A DNA stretch of 64,000 bases, from NCBI GenBank assembly GCA_030867185.1, contig CM061493.1, positions 5,764,501 to 5,828,500 on the forward strand, read 5' to 3'. Every line of letters begins with the position of its first letter. Position 1 is the stretch's first letter. Made by a program: the position numbers and the translations under genes. The DNA is from Tagetes erecta (Eukaryota; Streptophyta; Magnoliopsida; Asterales; Asteraceae). The notes below the pieces were generated by a model that was not told the origin of the DNA, made no database searches, and worked only from the letters and a program-made list of their open reading frames with translations. Shown here one piece after another: positions 35,938-48,200 of this stretch.

Positions 35938-36245
35938 GGGTGGCAGGAGTGGTTGGCGAGGTCACTCACGAGCTCGTGAGATTAAGGGAGCACACCACTC
36001 CCTCCAAACAAGTAGTGCAAACAAGGCCATCCACAAGTTCTGCACCTCGCCAACAAGCTTGCCAATTTCTCTTGTATTATTGATGTTATTTGTTTGATGA
36101 GGTGGAGAGGTCTTTCAAGAGGTTAAAGGACCACTATTTTATCGATGAAATGCAAATGTGACATCCATTCATGTGAAATGTGAGGTGTCACTATTTTATT
36201 TTATTGATAGAGATGAGGAGGTGGAAAGGACCACACTCTTTACCC
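35938..36245. mobile_element. Tourist/PIF-Harbinger-type MITE, 308 bp
   Basis: It starts GGGTGGCAGGAGTGGT and ends ACCACACTCTTTACCC, flanked by TAA (35935-35937 and 36246-36248). Non-coding. Confidence 0.7.
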
Positions 36246-36800
36246 TAAAAAGTAAGCAGGCATATTTATGTTAGACTTTATACGTTTAAATTTTTTTTAA
36301 ATTAATAGTTATATTATCTTTGAATATTCTTAGAATAGTTTTATATTTTTATATACATATATCTATAACCAAATGATTAAAAATAAAATGTTGGTATGAA
36401 GTTTAAGTTTATTTCCAAAGATGCAATGATGATTAGTAATGTGGTAAGCATTTTCAATGTTTGGGTGGATGGATCATCATGATTTGGACCCTTTTTGTTT
36501 CTTTAAAATTAGAATATAAACTAAGTATATATTTACCTTTGCCACTTGGACTAGTAGTAAAGACTCTTTATAACTTTAGTAAAGCACATTAGTGGTAATT
36601 TAGAATATAATGTAGTTTAAAAGCAAAATTAAATAAGTATGTAAATTGTTTTTAGAATGAAAAAAAAAATAAGCCTCTAAATGGCAAAATATGTGTGTAA
36701 TATATATATATCAAATTAGAGGAAAATTTTATTTTATGATGATCAAGTGAATATTTAATTCTTATTCTTGAAATTCGAATAACCGGTTTTAGACCCATCC

Positions 36801-37030
36801 AAATTCCCCTTTTAATTGATAAACCATAGGATTTTGATGAAATTCCATAGTTAACTTTTTTGTTTTAGACTTTTGCCACAATATCTTTATTAATTTACAC
36901 TTTTAGCCCATCTCAAAAATTGTTATGTGCAATGCTTGGGATGGAGCAAGGAGAAGAGAAGAACGAAAACAAAATCCAATGAGTCGCTTAGAGATGGATG
37001 GGGGAGTGGTTCGACGGTGGTGGCAATTTG
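36801..37030 (+). repeat. 230-bp perfect direct repeat, left copy
   Basis: Letter-for-letter identical, as far as I can compare by eye, to 39193-39422; the repeats start AAATTCCCC and end GGTGGCAATTTG. The right copy lies inside a Helitron-like element (39154-39677); this left copy has no visible Helitron ends. Confidence 0.9.
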
Positions 37031-37891
37031 ATTACAATAAAAAAGAAAATAAAGAATACAAGTAAATTACAATATGATTACAATTGAAAATTTAGAAATA
37101 CAAGAAATGAGTGATAGCAGAAGCATAATTGTGGCTAAGGATTCGTGTTCAACACGGGTCCCTTAAAACAAATTCCGAGTCTCCCAAGAGAACTCGTTTG
37201 TTATCCATGGTACAACATCCGAAGTAGTATGTACTGTCGGGGTGGACTCAAGAACCCGAATTAAATCTTAAGAAAAGAGATGAACAAGATCAAAGATTTG
37301 TTAGAAATAATTTGAAGAGAAAGAATGAGAGATCTTTTAGAATTAGTGAAGTTTTTGGTGTAGTTTGGTATTTATTCTAACCAATGCTCACTTTGGTATT
37401 TATAGGTGAAATAAGTCAAACATCTCATTCATTACCCATAACCAATGAGTTGAAACATCCAATTAAACATGAATAATGAAATGAAACGTCTCATGTAATC
37501 AAACTATCACTTTAACTAAAAAGTTAAAACACTAATCAACATTTTATTTTGTATTTTTCACAAAGTATTATTTGTGTTTTACAAGATTTTCCAATAGTAC
37601 TGTTGTCAAAGTGTGTTAAGAGTCGCTTGTGATTAAAAACATATACATATCTATAAAATAAAATAAATATTAATTGGATCAAGTGAGCCCCGTACCCTAG
37701 AAGTAAATTTTTCTATAGATTCAATGGTGTGTAAATTAGTCGTTATAGAGAATATTAGAAGTGTGCCCACAATAGAGGAGATTTCATTTCATCTGTTAGT
37801 GCATGTCAAGTAAAACTTTTATTTCAACTTCAAGGAACTAGACACAATATATAGTAAACTATTTCATGTATTATTAAAAACATAAAATACA
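37031..37891. other. gene-free stretch
   Basis: AT-rich intergenic DNA downstream of the S1-family gene. No feature recognised. Confidence 0.35.
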
Positions 37892-38359
37892 CTACCAATC
37901 ATGTAACTTAGTCCATCCTTGCGGAAACGGATTAAGATTGGCCCCCAAATAGAAACCATCTTCTCTAACTAACCAATAACATTTTCGCAGTTTGCGATAA
38001 TCCCATGTTGTGCAATATTTTTCACTTGTACCAATAGTAAAAACATCAAACAGTGTAACTTTTGATTGCCAATAGAAATGTGCATAAAACAGTGTCTTGT
38101 ACGAACTGCAAAAGCTCCAATTTTGATTATCATTTAACGCAAGCGTATGATTTTTAAGATCATCATCACCTGATTGTACATGCACAGTGATAGGATCTTT
38201 AATTCCGTTATAGATATAAATTGTCCACTGATCACTAAGAAAACAACTCTTCTTTGTTGAGTTGGATGTTGCAGGTGGTATTTGAGTGTTTGTAATTGTA
38301 GATGCATTTGATATGACAACAATATTAAAGCACATGAAAAAGAAAACGAAGCTCTTCAT
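37892..38359 (-). CDS. secreted S1-family self-incompatibility homologue (SPH)
   Basis: Intronless, 155 residues. Residues 1-19 (MKSFVFFFMCFNIVVISNA) are a signal peptide. The mature protein has the plant self-incompatibility S1 pattern: WTIYIYNGIKDPITVHVQSG, DDDLKNHTL, NQNWSF, TLFYAHFYW, FDVF, and Cys residues in YCTTW and KCYW, with WLVREDGFYL near the end. The family includes the Papaver stigma S determinant and many small secreted proteins of unknown function. Genes of this family usually occur as divergent, often tissue-specific singletons, so self-incompatibility itself should not be assumed. A GTATATAAGAAAG motif about 52-64 bp upstream (38411-38423) is a plausible TATA region. The gene lies between the two 230-bp perfect repeats. 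Confidence 0.85.
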   Translation of the reverse strand: MKSFVFFFMCFNIVVISNASTITNTQIPPATSNSTKKSCFLSDQWTIYIYNGIKDPITVHVQSGDDDLKNHTLALNDNQNWSFCSSYKTLFYAHFYWQSKVTLFDVFTIGTSEKYCTTWDYRKLRKCYWLVREDGFYLGANLNPFPQGWTKLHDW

Positions 38360-39153
38360 GACTATTGATGGAGTATATTAGGGTATATCAACATATAAGA
38401 AACAACTTTCTTATATACACATCCAAAACGATGATTCAAGTAATATTTCAAAGATGGTATTATTAGTACAAAATACCATTTTGATATCAAGAAAGTATAA
38501 AGGATAATGCAAAATAGGATGGTAATTATTAATAGTATAAAATAAGAAATAGAATAAATTACAATTTTGATAACGTCTTAATAACATAAAGTTAGTGGAT
38601 TAACTTCCTTAATTAATATTAAATATTAAACTACTACGAAGACCAGGATCGCGCGATGCAATGATTGGGTTTTAGTTGGCATGCTTTCGACGTTGACATG
38701 CATACTGCGTTGCGTTGACTGCGTCACGTTTGTCACTTTGTTAGGTATTAATGTGTGTGCCCCATGTTACGATGGTAACATTAAAACATGTTGCTCGAAC
38801 GAAGTGATGTGACCCTTTGTGACTTCGTTACAAGCGTTATGTTCGGTTTAGATAAAAAGTAACGCTGATGCATTATGCAGAGACGTTATAGTGTAGACAC
38901 TAACACAGTACGTTACAAACATTTGTCTAGTACGTTACGGTGTAAACCAATCGAATACTTGTTAAAGAATTTAAGTAAAAGAAAAAAAAATCAAAAGGAA
39001 GGAAAAGTGTAATTAACAACAAAGAAAAAGCCAAAGAATATACCTAAGAGAAAATGATGCGGTTTCGAAATTTTGAGCTTGAGCGCTAATTCAGGATTTA
39101 TTAGGCGGCAAAAGAGTTCTTTTTGAGCGGCAAGTTTGAGCTTTATCGCTAAA
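38360..39153. other. intergenic with unclassified GC-rich repeat
   Basis: The block 38640-38960 (ATCGCGCGATGCAATG, GCGTCACGTTTGTCAC) resembles 18310-18500, probably part of a Helitron-like repeat family. No gene. Confidence 0.4.
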
Positions 39154-39677
39154 CTAGGTTTAACACCCGTGTGTTACACACGGGTCCAATAAAAATTCCC
39201 CTTTTAATTGATAAACCATAGGATTTTGATGAAATTCCATAGTTAACTTTTTTGTTTTAGACTTTTGCCACAATATCTTTATTAATTTACACTTTTAGCC
39301 CATCTCAAAAATTGTTATGTGCAATGCTTGGGATGGAGCAAGGAGAAGAGAAGAACGAAAACAAAATCCAATGAGTCGCTTAGAGATGGATGGGGGAGTG
39401 GTTCGACGGTGGTGGCAATTTGGTCGGGTAGATTAGATGGTTGTAGGCGGCGATGATAGTTGGTGTGGTGTCGTGGGTAGACGACGTTAACGGATGTGCA
39501 ACTTCAATGGTATCTATTGAAAACTCATATAAGCAGTCTATATTTTCTGCGTTTTAGATAACAATTGATGTGACTGTCGGAGACTATGTTTAACAAATGC
39601 GAAACCGTACATGAAGAGCTAAGCAGAAACATAAAGGGCTCACGCAACGTGCGAGCAGACGAATACTACTAGTTAGA
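39154..39677 (-). mobile_element. Helitron-like element carrying the 230-bp repeat
   Basis: The left (minus-strand 3') end is CTAGGTTTAACACCCGTGTG with a palindromic CCCGTGTGTTACACACGGG, preceded by host A. The proposed minus-strand start TCTAACTAGTAGTATTCG is followed by host T at 39678. The left end is firm; the right end is a best guess. The 230-bp block occupies 39193-39422. Confidence 0.55.
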
Positions 39678-39978
39678 TACTTTAAAGTAGTGAAACCAAT
39701 TAACAAATGACCATGTTTGTCGTACACCCCTCGATGGCATCAAATAACACCCACACTATACTTTAAACATCCTTTGTAACTAGAAATAAACGATATATAC
39801 ATCTTTGATGACACCCATGTTCTAGTTGTCCAAACAAACGATTTAAACGATGAACTATAACAAACAAATCGAAATAAATGAATCTTGTTCGTGTCGGGAT
39901 TATTTGTAGCGACGTCCCGATTCCTTTTTTACTTTATAAACACCTATTCGGTCTGCATTCGTATTGCTATCGCGTAAC

Positions 39979-41770
39979 ATGGATGTCACATTTGCATTTT
40001 CGCTACTCGTTGTAGTGGTTATTTATTCGTCGCTACTCTCCTTCTTATTTTACCTAAAGCGCGCCTCTTGTAAGTATAACACGCCACCAGGCTCGAGCGG
40101 ATGGCCAATCGTGGGAGAAAATATTGATTTTGGCTTGTTAGGCCCGCCAAAATTCATTAAAAAGCGAATGGAAAAGTTCTCGTCTGATGTATTTCAAACG
40201 TCGTTACTCGGAGAGAAAATGGCTTTCTTCTGTGGACCGCAAGGGAACAAGTTTGTGTTCTCTAATGAGAACAAACTTCTCGCCTCGTGGTGGCCTAAAT
40301 CCGTCTCCAAGGTTCTTTTGTTCACGGAAGTCATAAACGAAGATCAAAAGGTCGTAGCCCCATTACTCGAGAACACGGTTCATCATATCCTAAAGCCCGA
40401 AGCGTTAAAACAATATATCCCGGTCATGGATTCGATGGCCCGTAAGCATATGGAGATTGAATGGGCACCTTACAAAGAAGTGAAGGTTTACCCTTTGTCA
40501 CAAAAGTACACTTTCGCCCTTTCCTGTAAACTATTCATGGACGAAGACGACGACGATAAAGTTAACAAAGTACTCGAGAATTTCAATATCGTCACAAACG
40601 GAATGATCTCGATACCTATAGATTTTCCAGGTACTGCATACAACCGTGCAGTAAAGGGGGGGAAAGTTCTTCGTGACGGTTTGATGAAAATCATCTCGAC
40701 ACGAAGAAAGGAGTTGATGGAGAATAAAGAGAATGTAAGACATGATATATTGTCGAAAATGCTACTTGTGACGAATGAAGACGGGAGGCTTATGAGCGAG
40801 AAGGAAATCTCGAACAACATTATTGGGTTACTAGTCGCGAGCTATGAAACTAGTAGTGTCGCGATCACATTCATCTTGAAGCATCTTGCTGAGAATCCAC
40901 ATATTTACGACCAAGTTCGTGAAGGTAACTTAAAAACGCTAAAACTTCTAAATGTTACTAGAGATGACAAATGATCCAAGTAGACAATGGTAACATATCA
41001 AATCATTATTAAAAAACATGATATGTTTAGGTTACACGATTCTAAGTGTTCGGTAACGTTTCAAATATAAGAGCTATGTTAGGTTTCATCAACCAGATAC
41101 GATTGGCACCTCTACTGTTGGATATATTTTGGAACAATACTAGTTTTGTCTACATGTTACACACTTGACAAACATTACTAATGTGTGATATTCATTCGCG
41201 CAGAACAAATGATGATCGCGAAATCTAAACAACAAGAATTGCTCACTTGGGAAGATATCGAAAAAATGAAATACTCTTGGAACGTCGCACGTGAATCCAT
41301 ACGATTAGCGCCACCTGGTCAAGGCGCCTTTCGAGAAGCTTTGACAGATTTCAAATATGCAGGCTTCACTATTCCAAAAGGATGGAAGGTATAAGTCCAA
41401 CAAAATGGTATGCATTATGTAGTACATGTAGTTAACTACTAACATATACTGTTTTCAAAATTTACAGATATTTTGGAACGTAAACACGACACATAACGAT
41501 CCAAAATACTTCCCAAATCCAGCGAAATTTGATCCATCAAGATTTGAAGGATCCGGTCCGGTGCCATACTCGTTTGTACCTTTTGGGGGAGGGCCTAAAA
41601 TGTGTCCGGGGAAAGAGTATGCCCGGCTAGAGATACTTGTATTTATGCATAATTTCGTGAAGAAATTTAAGCTGAAGAAGCTAATCCCTAACGAGAAGAT
41701 AGTTTATCGGTCGACTCCAGTCCCAGCAAAAGGTCTACCGGTCCATCTTTACCCTCATCGCAAGAACTAG
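39979..41770 (+). CDS. CYP716: cytochrome P450, CYP716-like (triterpene oxidase family)
   Basis: Exons 39979-40924, 41204-41388 and 41468-41770 (GT-AG) give 477 residues, usual for CYP716. An N-terminal membrane anchor (residues about 3-25) is followed by a proline-rich hinge PPGSSGWPIVGE. The I-helix oxygen-binding motif is ASYETSS (287-293), the K-helix ExxR is ESIR (346-349), then DPSRFEGSGP and the haem loop FGGGPKMCPG with Cys423. The tail LVFMHNFVKKFKLKKLIPNEK is typical of CYP716A. Members oxidise pentacyclic triterpenes, often C-28 of beta-amyrin, at the ER. The region after WWPKS is divergent from well-known CYP716A enzymes, so the substrate is open. CTTTATAAACACC near 39934 is a likely TATA box. 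The upstream in-frame TTG at 39964 is not a plant start. Confidence 0.9.
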
Positions 41771-42853
41771 AAGTGGTAGTTGGTATCTATTGAAGAACTA
41801 TGAAGAACTAATCACTACACAACTTCAAGGACCTGGTGTGTCAATACTTGAACTATAGAATAGAATCAGTTTATATAGTTACAATAGTGCAGAGACTAAA
41901 TATGTCAAGTATGTAACTATATAACCTACTGATGAACAGACACAACGTTTCATAAACGTTGTATCCATTCATGATCATCCGTATATATGCAAACTCTTTG
42001 TAAACAAATTAATGAATGAATATGAATAAAGACTATTAAGATCATTGCAAAAACAATCATCTAACTCTATCAAAAACAATCTAACCACAATCATCAACTC
42101 TATCAACAACCACTCACACATTCCATAAAATTGGTCTTGAATCTACGAGGCACGTGACGTAAATATCTCATACGACCAGTTCCAGTCGTCTTTCTTTGGA
42201 TCGCCTTAACGCTCCAGTTATCTAAATTCATCAAAATCAATCAAGAATAGATCAAATCAATACACCAAAAAACAGAAAGAGTGAATTTATATTTTCCTTT
42301 TATGTATGTCTAATCAAGTTCTAAATTACTTTAACTTTACACTGCCCCAAAACATTTCATCAATGCCTAACGAATGTAACGTATATAAAAAAGTTCAAGA
42401 ACACGTCATGTCACGCACACATTACTTGTTAGTGTTATTCATACGTGTAAATCAAACTAATCAGTTGGCCTTTATTATGTATATATTTGTTTTATTTGAA
42501 ATATTTACTTAACACCATCTTATAACTCAAGAAAAACAATAACAAAAAATATTAGATCAAACTACCTAACCGATAAAACTAGAATGTTCAACCAATCCAT
42601 GATATGTGGCGTTTTGATGGTCAGCGTGACCACTATCACGACGTGATAACACAATTGAGGTTTTTTTATTTTTAACATGTCACATTAATACACCTCAATA
42701 ACACCAATAATTAATAACTTCATAACTATCACACATTCACTATCACTCACCGCTTATGTGGCAACACTTTTCCCTATCACAATCTCTATCACTTGCCACA
42801 ACTCATGGCCTAATTAGTCTATGATACTTTTAACTTCCATTTTTGTTGTACCT
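41771..42853. other. intergenic downstream of the P450
   Basis: P450 3' UTR followed by AT-rich DNA. The ORF at 42306-42512 is low-complexity. No gene recognised. Confidence 0.4.
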
Positions 42854-43090
42854 AGGTTCGAGGCTCGCGCAATGCACGAGCTAATTGAGTGTCGGTTCTA
42901 TTCATGTATATAAGTGCTAACGGAAAAAGAAAAAAAAACACACCAAAAATCAACACGTGACAATTAAAAACATTGAAACCACGGAAAACTCGACCGTGCT
43001 ATGTGACGTGACTTTGGTCGGTTTTTCCGACGCTATGCGACGTGACTTTGATCGTTATCAGCTTGCTTTATCGGAAACCATCAACACATG
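42854..43090. repeat. Helitron-like repeat fragment related to the HPPR-B 3' insertion
   Basis: AGGCTCGCGCAATGCACGAGC is followed by TCTATTCATGTATATAAG and GACGCTATGCGACGTGACTTTG (twice with variation). It matches 16307-16510. Ends not resolved. Confidence 0.45.
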
Positions 43091-43345
43091 AACCAACCAC
43101 TAATGCTATGCACTAATCACTTTATATGCATGAATTATGTTACTATTCACACTTACAAGGAATTTACGTTTCTCTCATTTAATAGATAGATACTCTTTGT
43201 GAGCAAAATCAAACTAAAATTAAGTGCGAAGCTACAAAGATTATGCGAGTGGCTTGTGTTTAAAGAGTAAAGACAGTAAAAGCTAGAAGGGTTAGTGGTA
43301 AAATTGCAGCATAAACTATTAGTGCCTTTGATTATAAAAGTCTAA

Positions 43346-43790
43346 CCAGGTTTATTTTTGGGCCGCGCGATGCGGCGGCCGGGTCTCGTTGATTTCATGA
43401 CATGTTACACTGGTGACGTTAAGATTTTGACCTTTTGCACGCGTTACAACACAAGTTTCTTGACATGAGTCATGCGTTGCGGCGACGTAGTTTTTTTACA
43501 TCATAACACGTGTTAACATCTTTTTCGACTTCAACCCGTACCTCACGTTGTGACAATGAGATATACAAAGGTAAAAAGTGTATAGTCGATAATAAACGTT
43601 GTAAATATTTCAAAGTTAAGTATGGGGTCAAAGTTATAAAATGAGAAAATTAAGGGGTTAAAGTCGTAAATATGTCAAAATTCAGGGTCCAAACCATAAA
43701 TAACCAACAAAATTAACTTAATGACAATTTTGTAGTTTAATCAAAGTTAAGGGGCTAAAAGAGAAGGTCTAACCGACCTTCTCTATTAGA
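43346..43790 (-). mobile_element. Helitron-like element, family 2
   Basis: On the minus strand it begins TCTAATAGAGAAGGTCGG with the subterminal palindrome AGAAGGTCNNNNNNGACCTTCT and ends with GC-rich CGCATCGCGCGGCCC, AAACCTGG before T. The body matches the family at 57499-57933 in inverted orientation. Confidence 0.55.
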
Positions 43791-43824
43791 ATTATATATA
43801 ATTTGCCAATAGTTTATTTCCCAC

Positions 43825-44090
43825 GTTAAGACTTTTGAAAATATTGTTCATCATAACAGTTTTAACAGTTAATGTTTTAATTGATGTAAGTTTTACCGTA
43901 TAGTAAAATCATTTCATCGTTTAGACCATTTGTGCGAGATAAGTTTTGCATCAATCGAATTGCATCTTCTCCCGATCAAAAGCCCTAAGACATTATTATT
44001 CAATTCGAAAAAAACTTAACAACATAACTAAGTGTGTTTAACGGGGATCTTTATTAAAAAAAATACTTAGAAAGTTGGGATCTATAAAAA
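43825..44090. repeat. degraded MULE-MITE core
   Basis: TTGATGTAAGTTTTACC, TGCATCAATCGAATTGCATC and CCCGATCAAAAGCCCTAA correspond to the mirrored core of the MULE MITEs at 17601 and 56108. The GGTCCCAACT arms are mostly lost. Confidence 0.45.
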
Positions 44091-44164
44091 ATTAATCCCA
44101 AAAGTTACACTGAGTCACTGACAACACTGAGTCCCAAAAGTTAATGAGTGTTTTAATATGCAGA

Positions 44165-44946
44165 ATGGTAGCTTGATTTGGAAGTGGAGATGGAAGCGGG
44201 CTAGGCTCACGGATCAGGAAGTTGTGGAGTTGAATCAACTTTTTGGAATGTGTTGATTTCCGTGCTGGACATCTCAAAAGGCTCATTCAAATTAAATGTT
44301 CTAGAGATGAAATCTACAAGTTTCCATGGAATGAGTGGGTTCCTAAAAAAGTTAATGTTCATAATTGTCGTGCGGTTCTCAACAGACTTTCTACATGTGA
44401 CTCCCTTGTTAGAAGAAATATTTACGTCGACTCAAGTTGGTGCGTGTTTTGTCGGGCTTCTGAAGAATCGGTCGACCATGTCTTTACCTCATGCGGGTTC
44501 GTGAGTCAAATCTGGGATAGAGTGTGCTTATGGTGCAACCTCCAATCGTTCTTTGCTTTCACTTTCAAGGACTTAATGGACATTCCCTATTTGCTTAGAG
44601 GTGACGAAAACTATAAGAAGGTTGTTCACACGATCTTTATGGCAACAACATGGAGTATTTGGAATCATAGAAATGAGATCATATTTGATCACTCTCCTCC
44701 GTCGGTTACAAAGGTGTTATGAAATTATGGCGGTGACATCTCTATGGCTAAAGACAAGAGTTAGAAGAGGAACATATTTTGCTCTACTTAACTTCTCTTT
44801 TGATCCAGGCTAATGTGCTCCTGTAATTTTCAATTTCGGTTCTTTTGTCGTTTGTTGCCTTTTCTTTTTGTTTGTACTATGTCGGGGGTTTTAGCTACTT
44901 GTTAGCCCCCTTTTTAATTAATGCATTTTTGCCGTCCAAAAAAAAA
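44165..44946 (+). mobile_element. 5'-truncated LINE retrotransposon 3' end
   Basis: It begins inside the reverse-transcriptase ORF (LIWKWRWKRARLTDQEV-like), contains the zinc-binding domain, and ends with a 3' UTR and an A9 tail (44938-44946) typical of plant LINEs. Target-site duplications were not found by eye. Confidence 0.8.
44243..44722 (+). pseudogene. LINE reverse-transcriptase zinc-binding domain (zf-RVT) fragment
   Basis: About 150 open codons with the zf-RVT hallmark CVFCRASEESVDHVFTSC (Cys-x2-Cys...His...Cys), preceded by KFPWNEWVPKKVNVHNCRAVLNR and followed by TTWSIWNHRNEIIF. This is the C-terminal domain of plant LINE ORF2 proteins. The preceding reverse transcriptase and endonuclease are missing, so it is a dead fragment. 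Confidence 0.85.
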
Positions 44947-45281
44947 GTAATTTCAATTTATATACTTTTACAAAAATTAATTTAAGTTATTATATACTAA
45001 AAGAAATACTGGTTAAAAAAACAGGTAACAATTGTCTACAACAAAGTATTAAAACCAATCGAAAATGAATCATTTTTATAGGGAGTATACAAAGCAGCAT
45101 AACTTTACAAAGTATCAAACAATAATGAATGGCGAAATTGACCATAAACACTTAATCAGGGTGAAAAGTTGCAACCCAAATACTGTAAAGATCCCCACGA
45201 CAACCAGAAAAATACATTTTGTTGCCACCAACATATGACTTGAATACGAACATCGTACCTTATACAACAATCCTATACAGT

Positions 45282-48200
45282 TTATGGACCAGACGAAAAC
45301 AGAACATCATGCTCCTGAAGACGCCTTTGGAAATTTGCCAAACGGTTCTGTAGTTGTGAAATGGCTGCAGCTTTCTGAGCTAAGACTGTGTTCAACTTTG
45401 TCACGTAGTCGTCTAGCTGGTTTCCAGGTTCATCTGCTTCCACCAAAAGGTTCATCTCCTGCAACAACACGAAAAAAAAAAAATGAATGCAAGCAAACAG
45501 ATTTAACTTGTATTTGGATGTTGACCAGATTCATAAACATGAAAACAGAAATTGTACATTCTTAAAACTATGATATTCGAGTAACATACCACTCTAACGA
45601 TGTCCATGGTATCCTCAACTTGTTTCCGATGAGCATTTACAAGATCTTCCTCCTCCTGAGATTAGCATACAAATTTTCATGTTATAATGTGAATGTAAAA
45701 AAATGCCATACGTAAGATTCAAGCAAAATGAATACTTGTAAAAGGGCATTCAACTCGTCATCAGGGTTCCAGTTTCTTGATTCGGATTTAGGCGGTTCCT
45801 TTGACTTTGTTTGACTATTGATTCTCCTGTTCTTATCTTGCGCATTTGAGAAGTTATATGCTTCAGCTTTTGTATTATTATTCTTCCATGATGGCTGCTC
45901 AGCCTCGTAGAACTCTTCTGTTGTATCATAATCATCTTCATCGGCTTGCTCAGGAAATGAATCAAACGTGTTATCTTCATAGGATGAAACTCGGGGTAAG
46001 GCAGTAGTAGACATTGACACTGCTGTTGGTTCCTTGGAATTAAAACTTGAAGATAATGTGTCCTTTTTGTTCCCTTTTGAGAGACTTTTCACCCTGTTAA
46101 TTAATAATAGTACAACTGTTATTCAGGGTTTATTTGGGTTGTGTTTAATCTCTACCCCCAGGTCAAATAAGAACATAATAACCGGTTAAAAAGAAAATGG
46201 GTTGAAACTCGCCTAAATTGCATTTTTCACCCTCTAAAATCTTTTTCATACCAATAATGTAGATGAAAAAGAAAAAAATTGAACAGGAAAGTGTTTCAGT
46301 CAAACCAACTTGTGACAAAAGTTAACTTGCTTTGCTAGAACCTATTATAATCCATTACTCGATCCACCCAACCTGCCCATTCAGTAGATTCAGATTATTG
46401 GTGTGCCTAAAGCTATAAAGTTATGAACAGTTGTCATTTTACTATTTTCCAGCTAGTTTGACGGAATTGGCATAAACAAAACCATATTGATAATTGGTGC
46501 CCACTGGCTTCCAAAGTTGTTTTAATATATGGGTGACCTTAGACCTTAGTGAAACACTGAAACCTTTTGAATAGCTAAGAGTTATGTTGTGAATGCATAA
46601 ATCATCTTAAGTTTGAAATAAGAAGGGCTTTGGGTCAGCCCGAATCTTTCCAACATGAGTCAAATGAGGCCAGTTTACCCATCATCCAACCTGCCCATTT
46701 TGCCGCCTCTATGAAGTAGGGATTAAATACCAATTACAAGTAATCATATTTACCTGTCAGCATAACGTAAGGTATTAAGTGTATGCTCACAAGATCCAGC
46801 ATTTGGTGAAATGCATGAAATCATTACAGTTCGGGAATTTCCAACAAACGAATCCCTTAAAACTTCGGTTAATTTGCTTCCTCTAAAAGGAATATGACCC
46901 TGGTCATTATCAAGAGCTCTTATGCATTCCTTCAATGCAAGCAAGCTTTTATTAATCTCAGCACCTTCCATTCTGCATTACATATTTCAAATCCCACATT
47001 AAAAAATGTCCACGAACATAAATCAACAGATAAAAAAAGTAAAAAAGCATGCCTTGTTTGCTTATCATTGTCTGTAGTGTCTGCACCACGCTCACTACCA
47101 GCAAGATCTATGAAGGAGAGTTTGCCAACAACTCTAGGAGGTTTAGATCCACTACCATCAACAGATCGTTTGACAACAAGTTGAAGTATGGCATGTGATC
47201 TAGAAGATTCCTCATTGGCACCAGTTGTTCCGGTACTTCTTGTAGCATTCCCTCTTTCGATTAGCTCCTTGATTGTTTCAACATCCGAGACTTTATATTC
47301 TTGCAAGCCGACAATGCATACTTGTTTACTACCATCTTCTCTCATGCACAATTTTCTGCAAAAGAATCAATCATTTCTCTTAAGCTAAAAGTGATTAATT
47401 AATGGATAGGTGTATGCATGATCATACTAACATGAGTGATCATAATAAGATAGCTATAAAACAATGTGTTCTAGGAAAAGGCGTTTCGAGTTTGGATTTT
47501 GTGTTTGAAGTTGTAATAGAAAGATAGATAGATAAGCTACTGAATGTTTGGCAAATTCAAATAATTAAAGGAAATAATAAATTGACGGCAAAAGTAGACA
47601 TTCTTATATGTTTTTGAGATAGTCAAGTTTAAAATATAATAATTCAATTTTTCAAAAACTACATACTCCGTATAACTTTAAATATTTACTAAGAATTAAA
47701 AAATAAACATATATAATTGCAAACATAGTAACAATGATAATTCTTAAACAATATGTTTTGTCACAGCAAGTATGAACTAATCATCGAACAATCGGATCAA
47801 ATGACTAAAACAAATGTTCTTTAAATATTACAATTTATTGTTTGTCATCTATAATAATACTTCTTTAAAATATTTATAGAACTGTTGTCATCATGATAAA
47901 GAAATTTATCACATATAATTGCAGTAATTATTGTATTGTCTTTAGAAGTATTGTTTAACGATGGAAATGTGGGTAAATAAGTAACATTGAGAAGGATTAA
48001 TACCACTTCACATCGGTATGATAGTAGCCAAAGAACTTACTTTCTGTCATTGAGGAGATCAAAAAGTTTCCCACCATAGATCTCAAAGAAGCTGAAATAC
48101 AACTGAAAACCTTGGCTACGGTATGTATGATTTACAAGCCTTAAGATATCCCTAGATGCTTTCAAAGGTAAGGGTTTCATTGTAAAAGTCTTCCCACTTC

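Noticed and set aside
36801..39422. LTR retrotransposon with 230-bp LTRs
   Set aside because: The repeats lack TG...CA ends, primer-binding site and polypurine tract; the interior holds an S1 gene on the opposite strand, not gag-pol.
44243..44722. Host gene of unknown function
   Set aside because: The Cys-x2-Cys...His...Cys zinc-binding pattern plus the poly(A) tail identify a truncated LINE.
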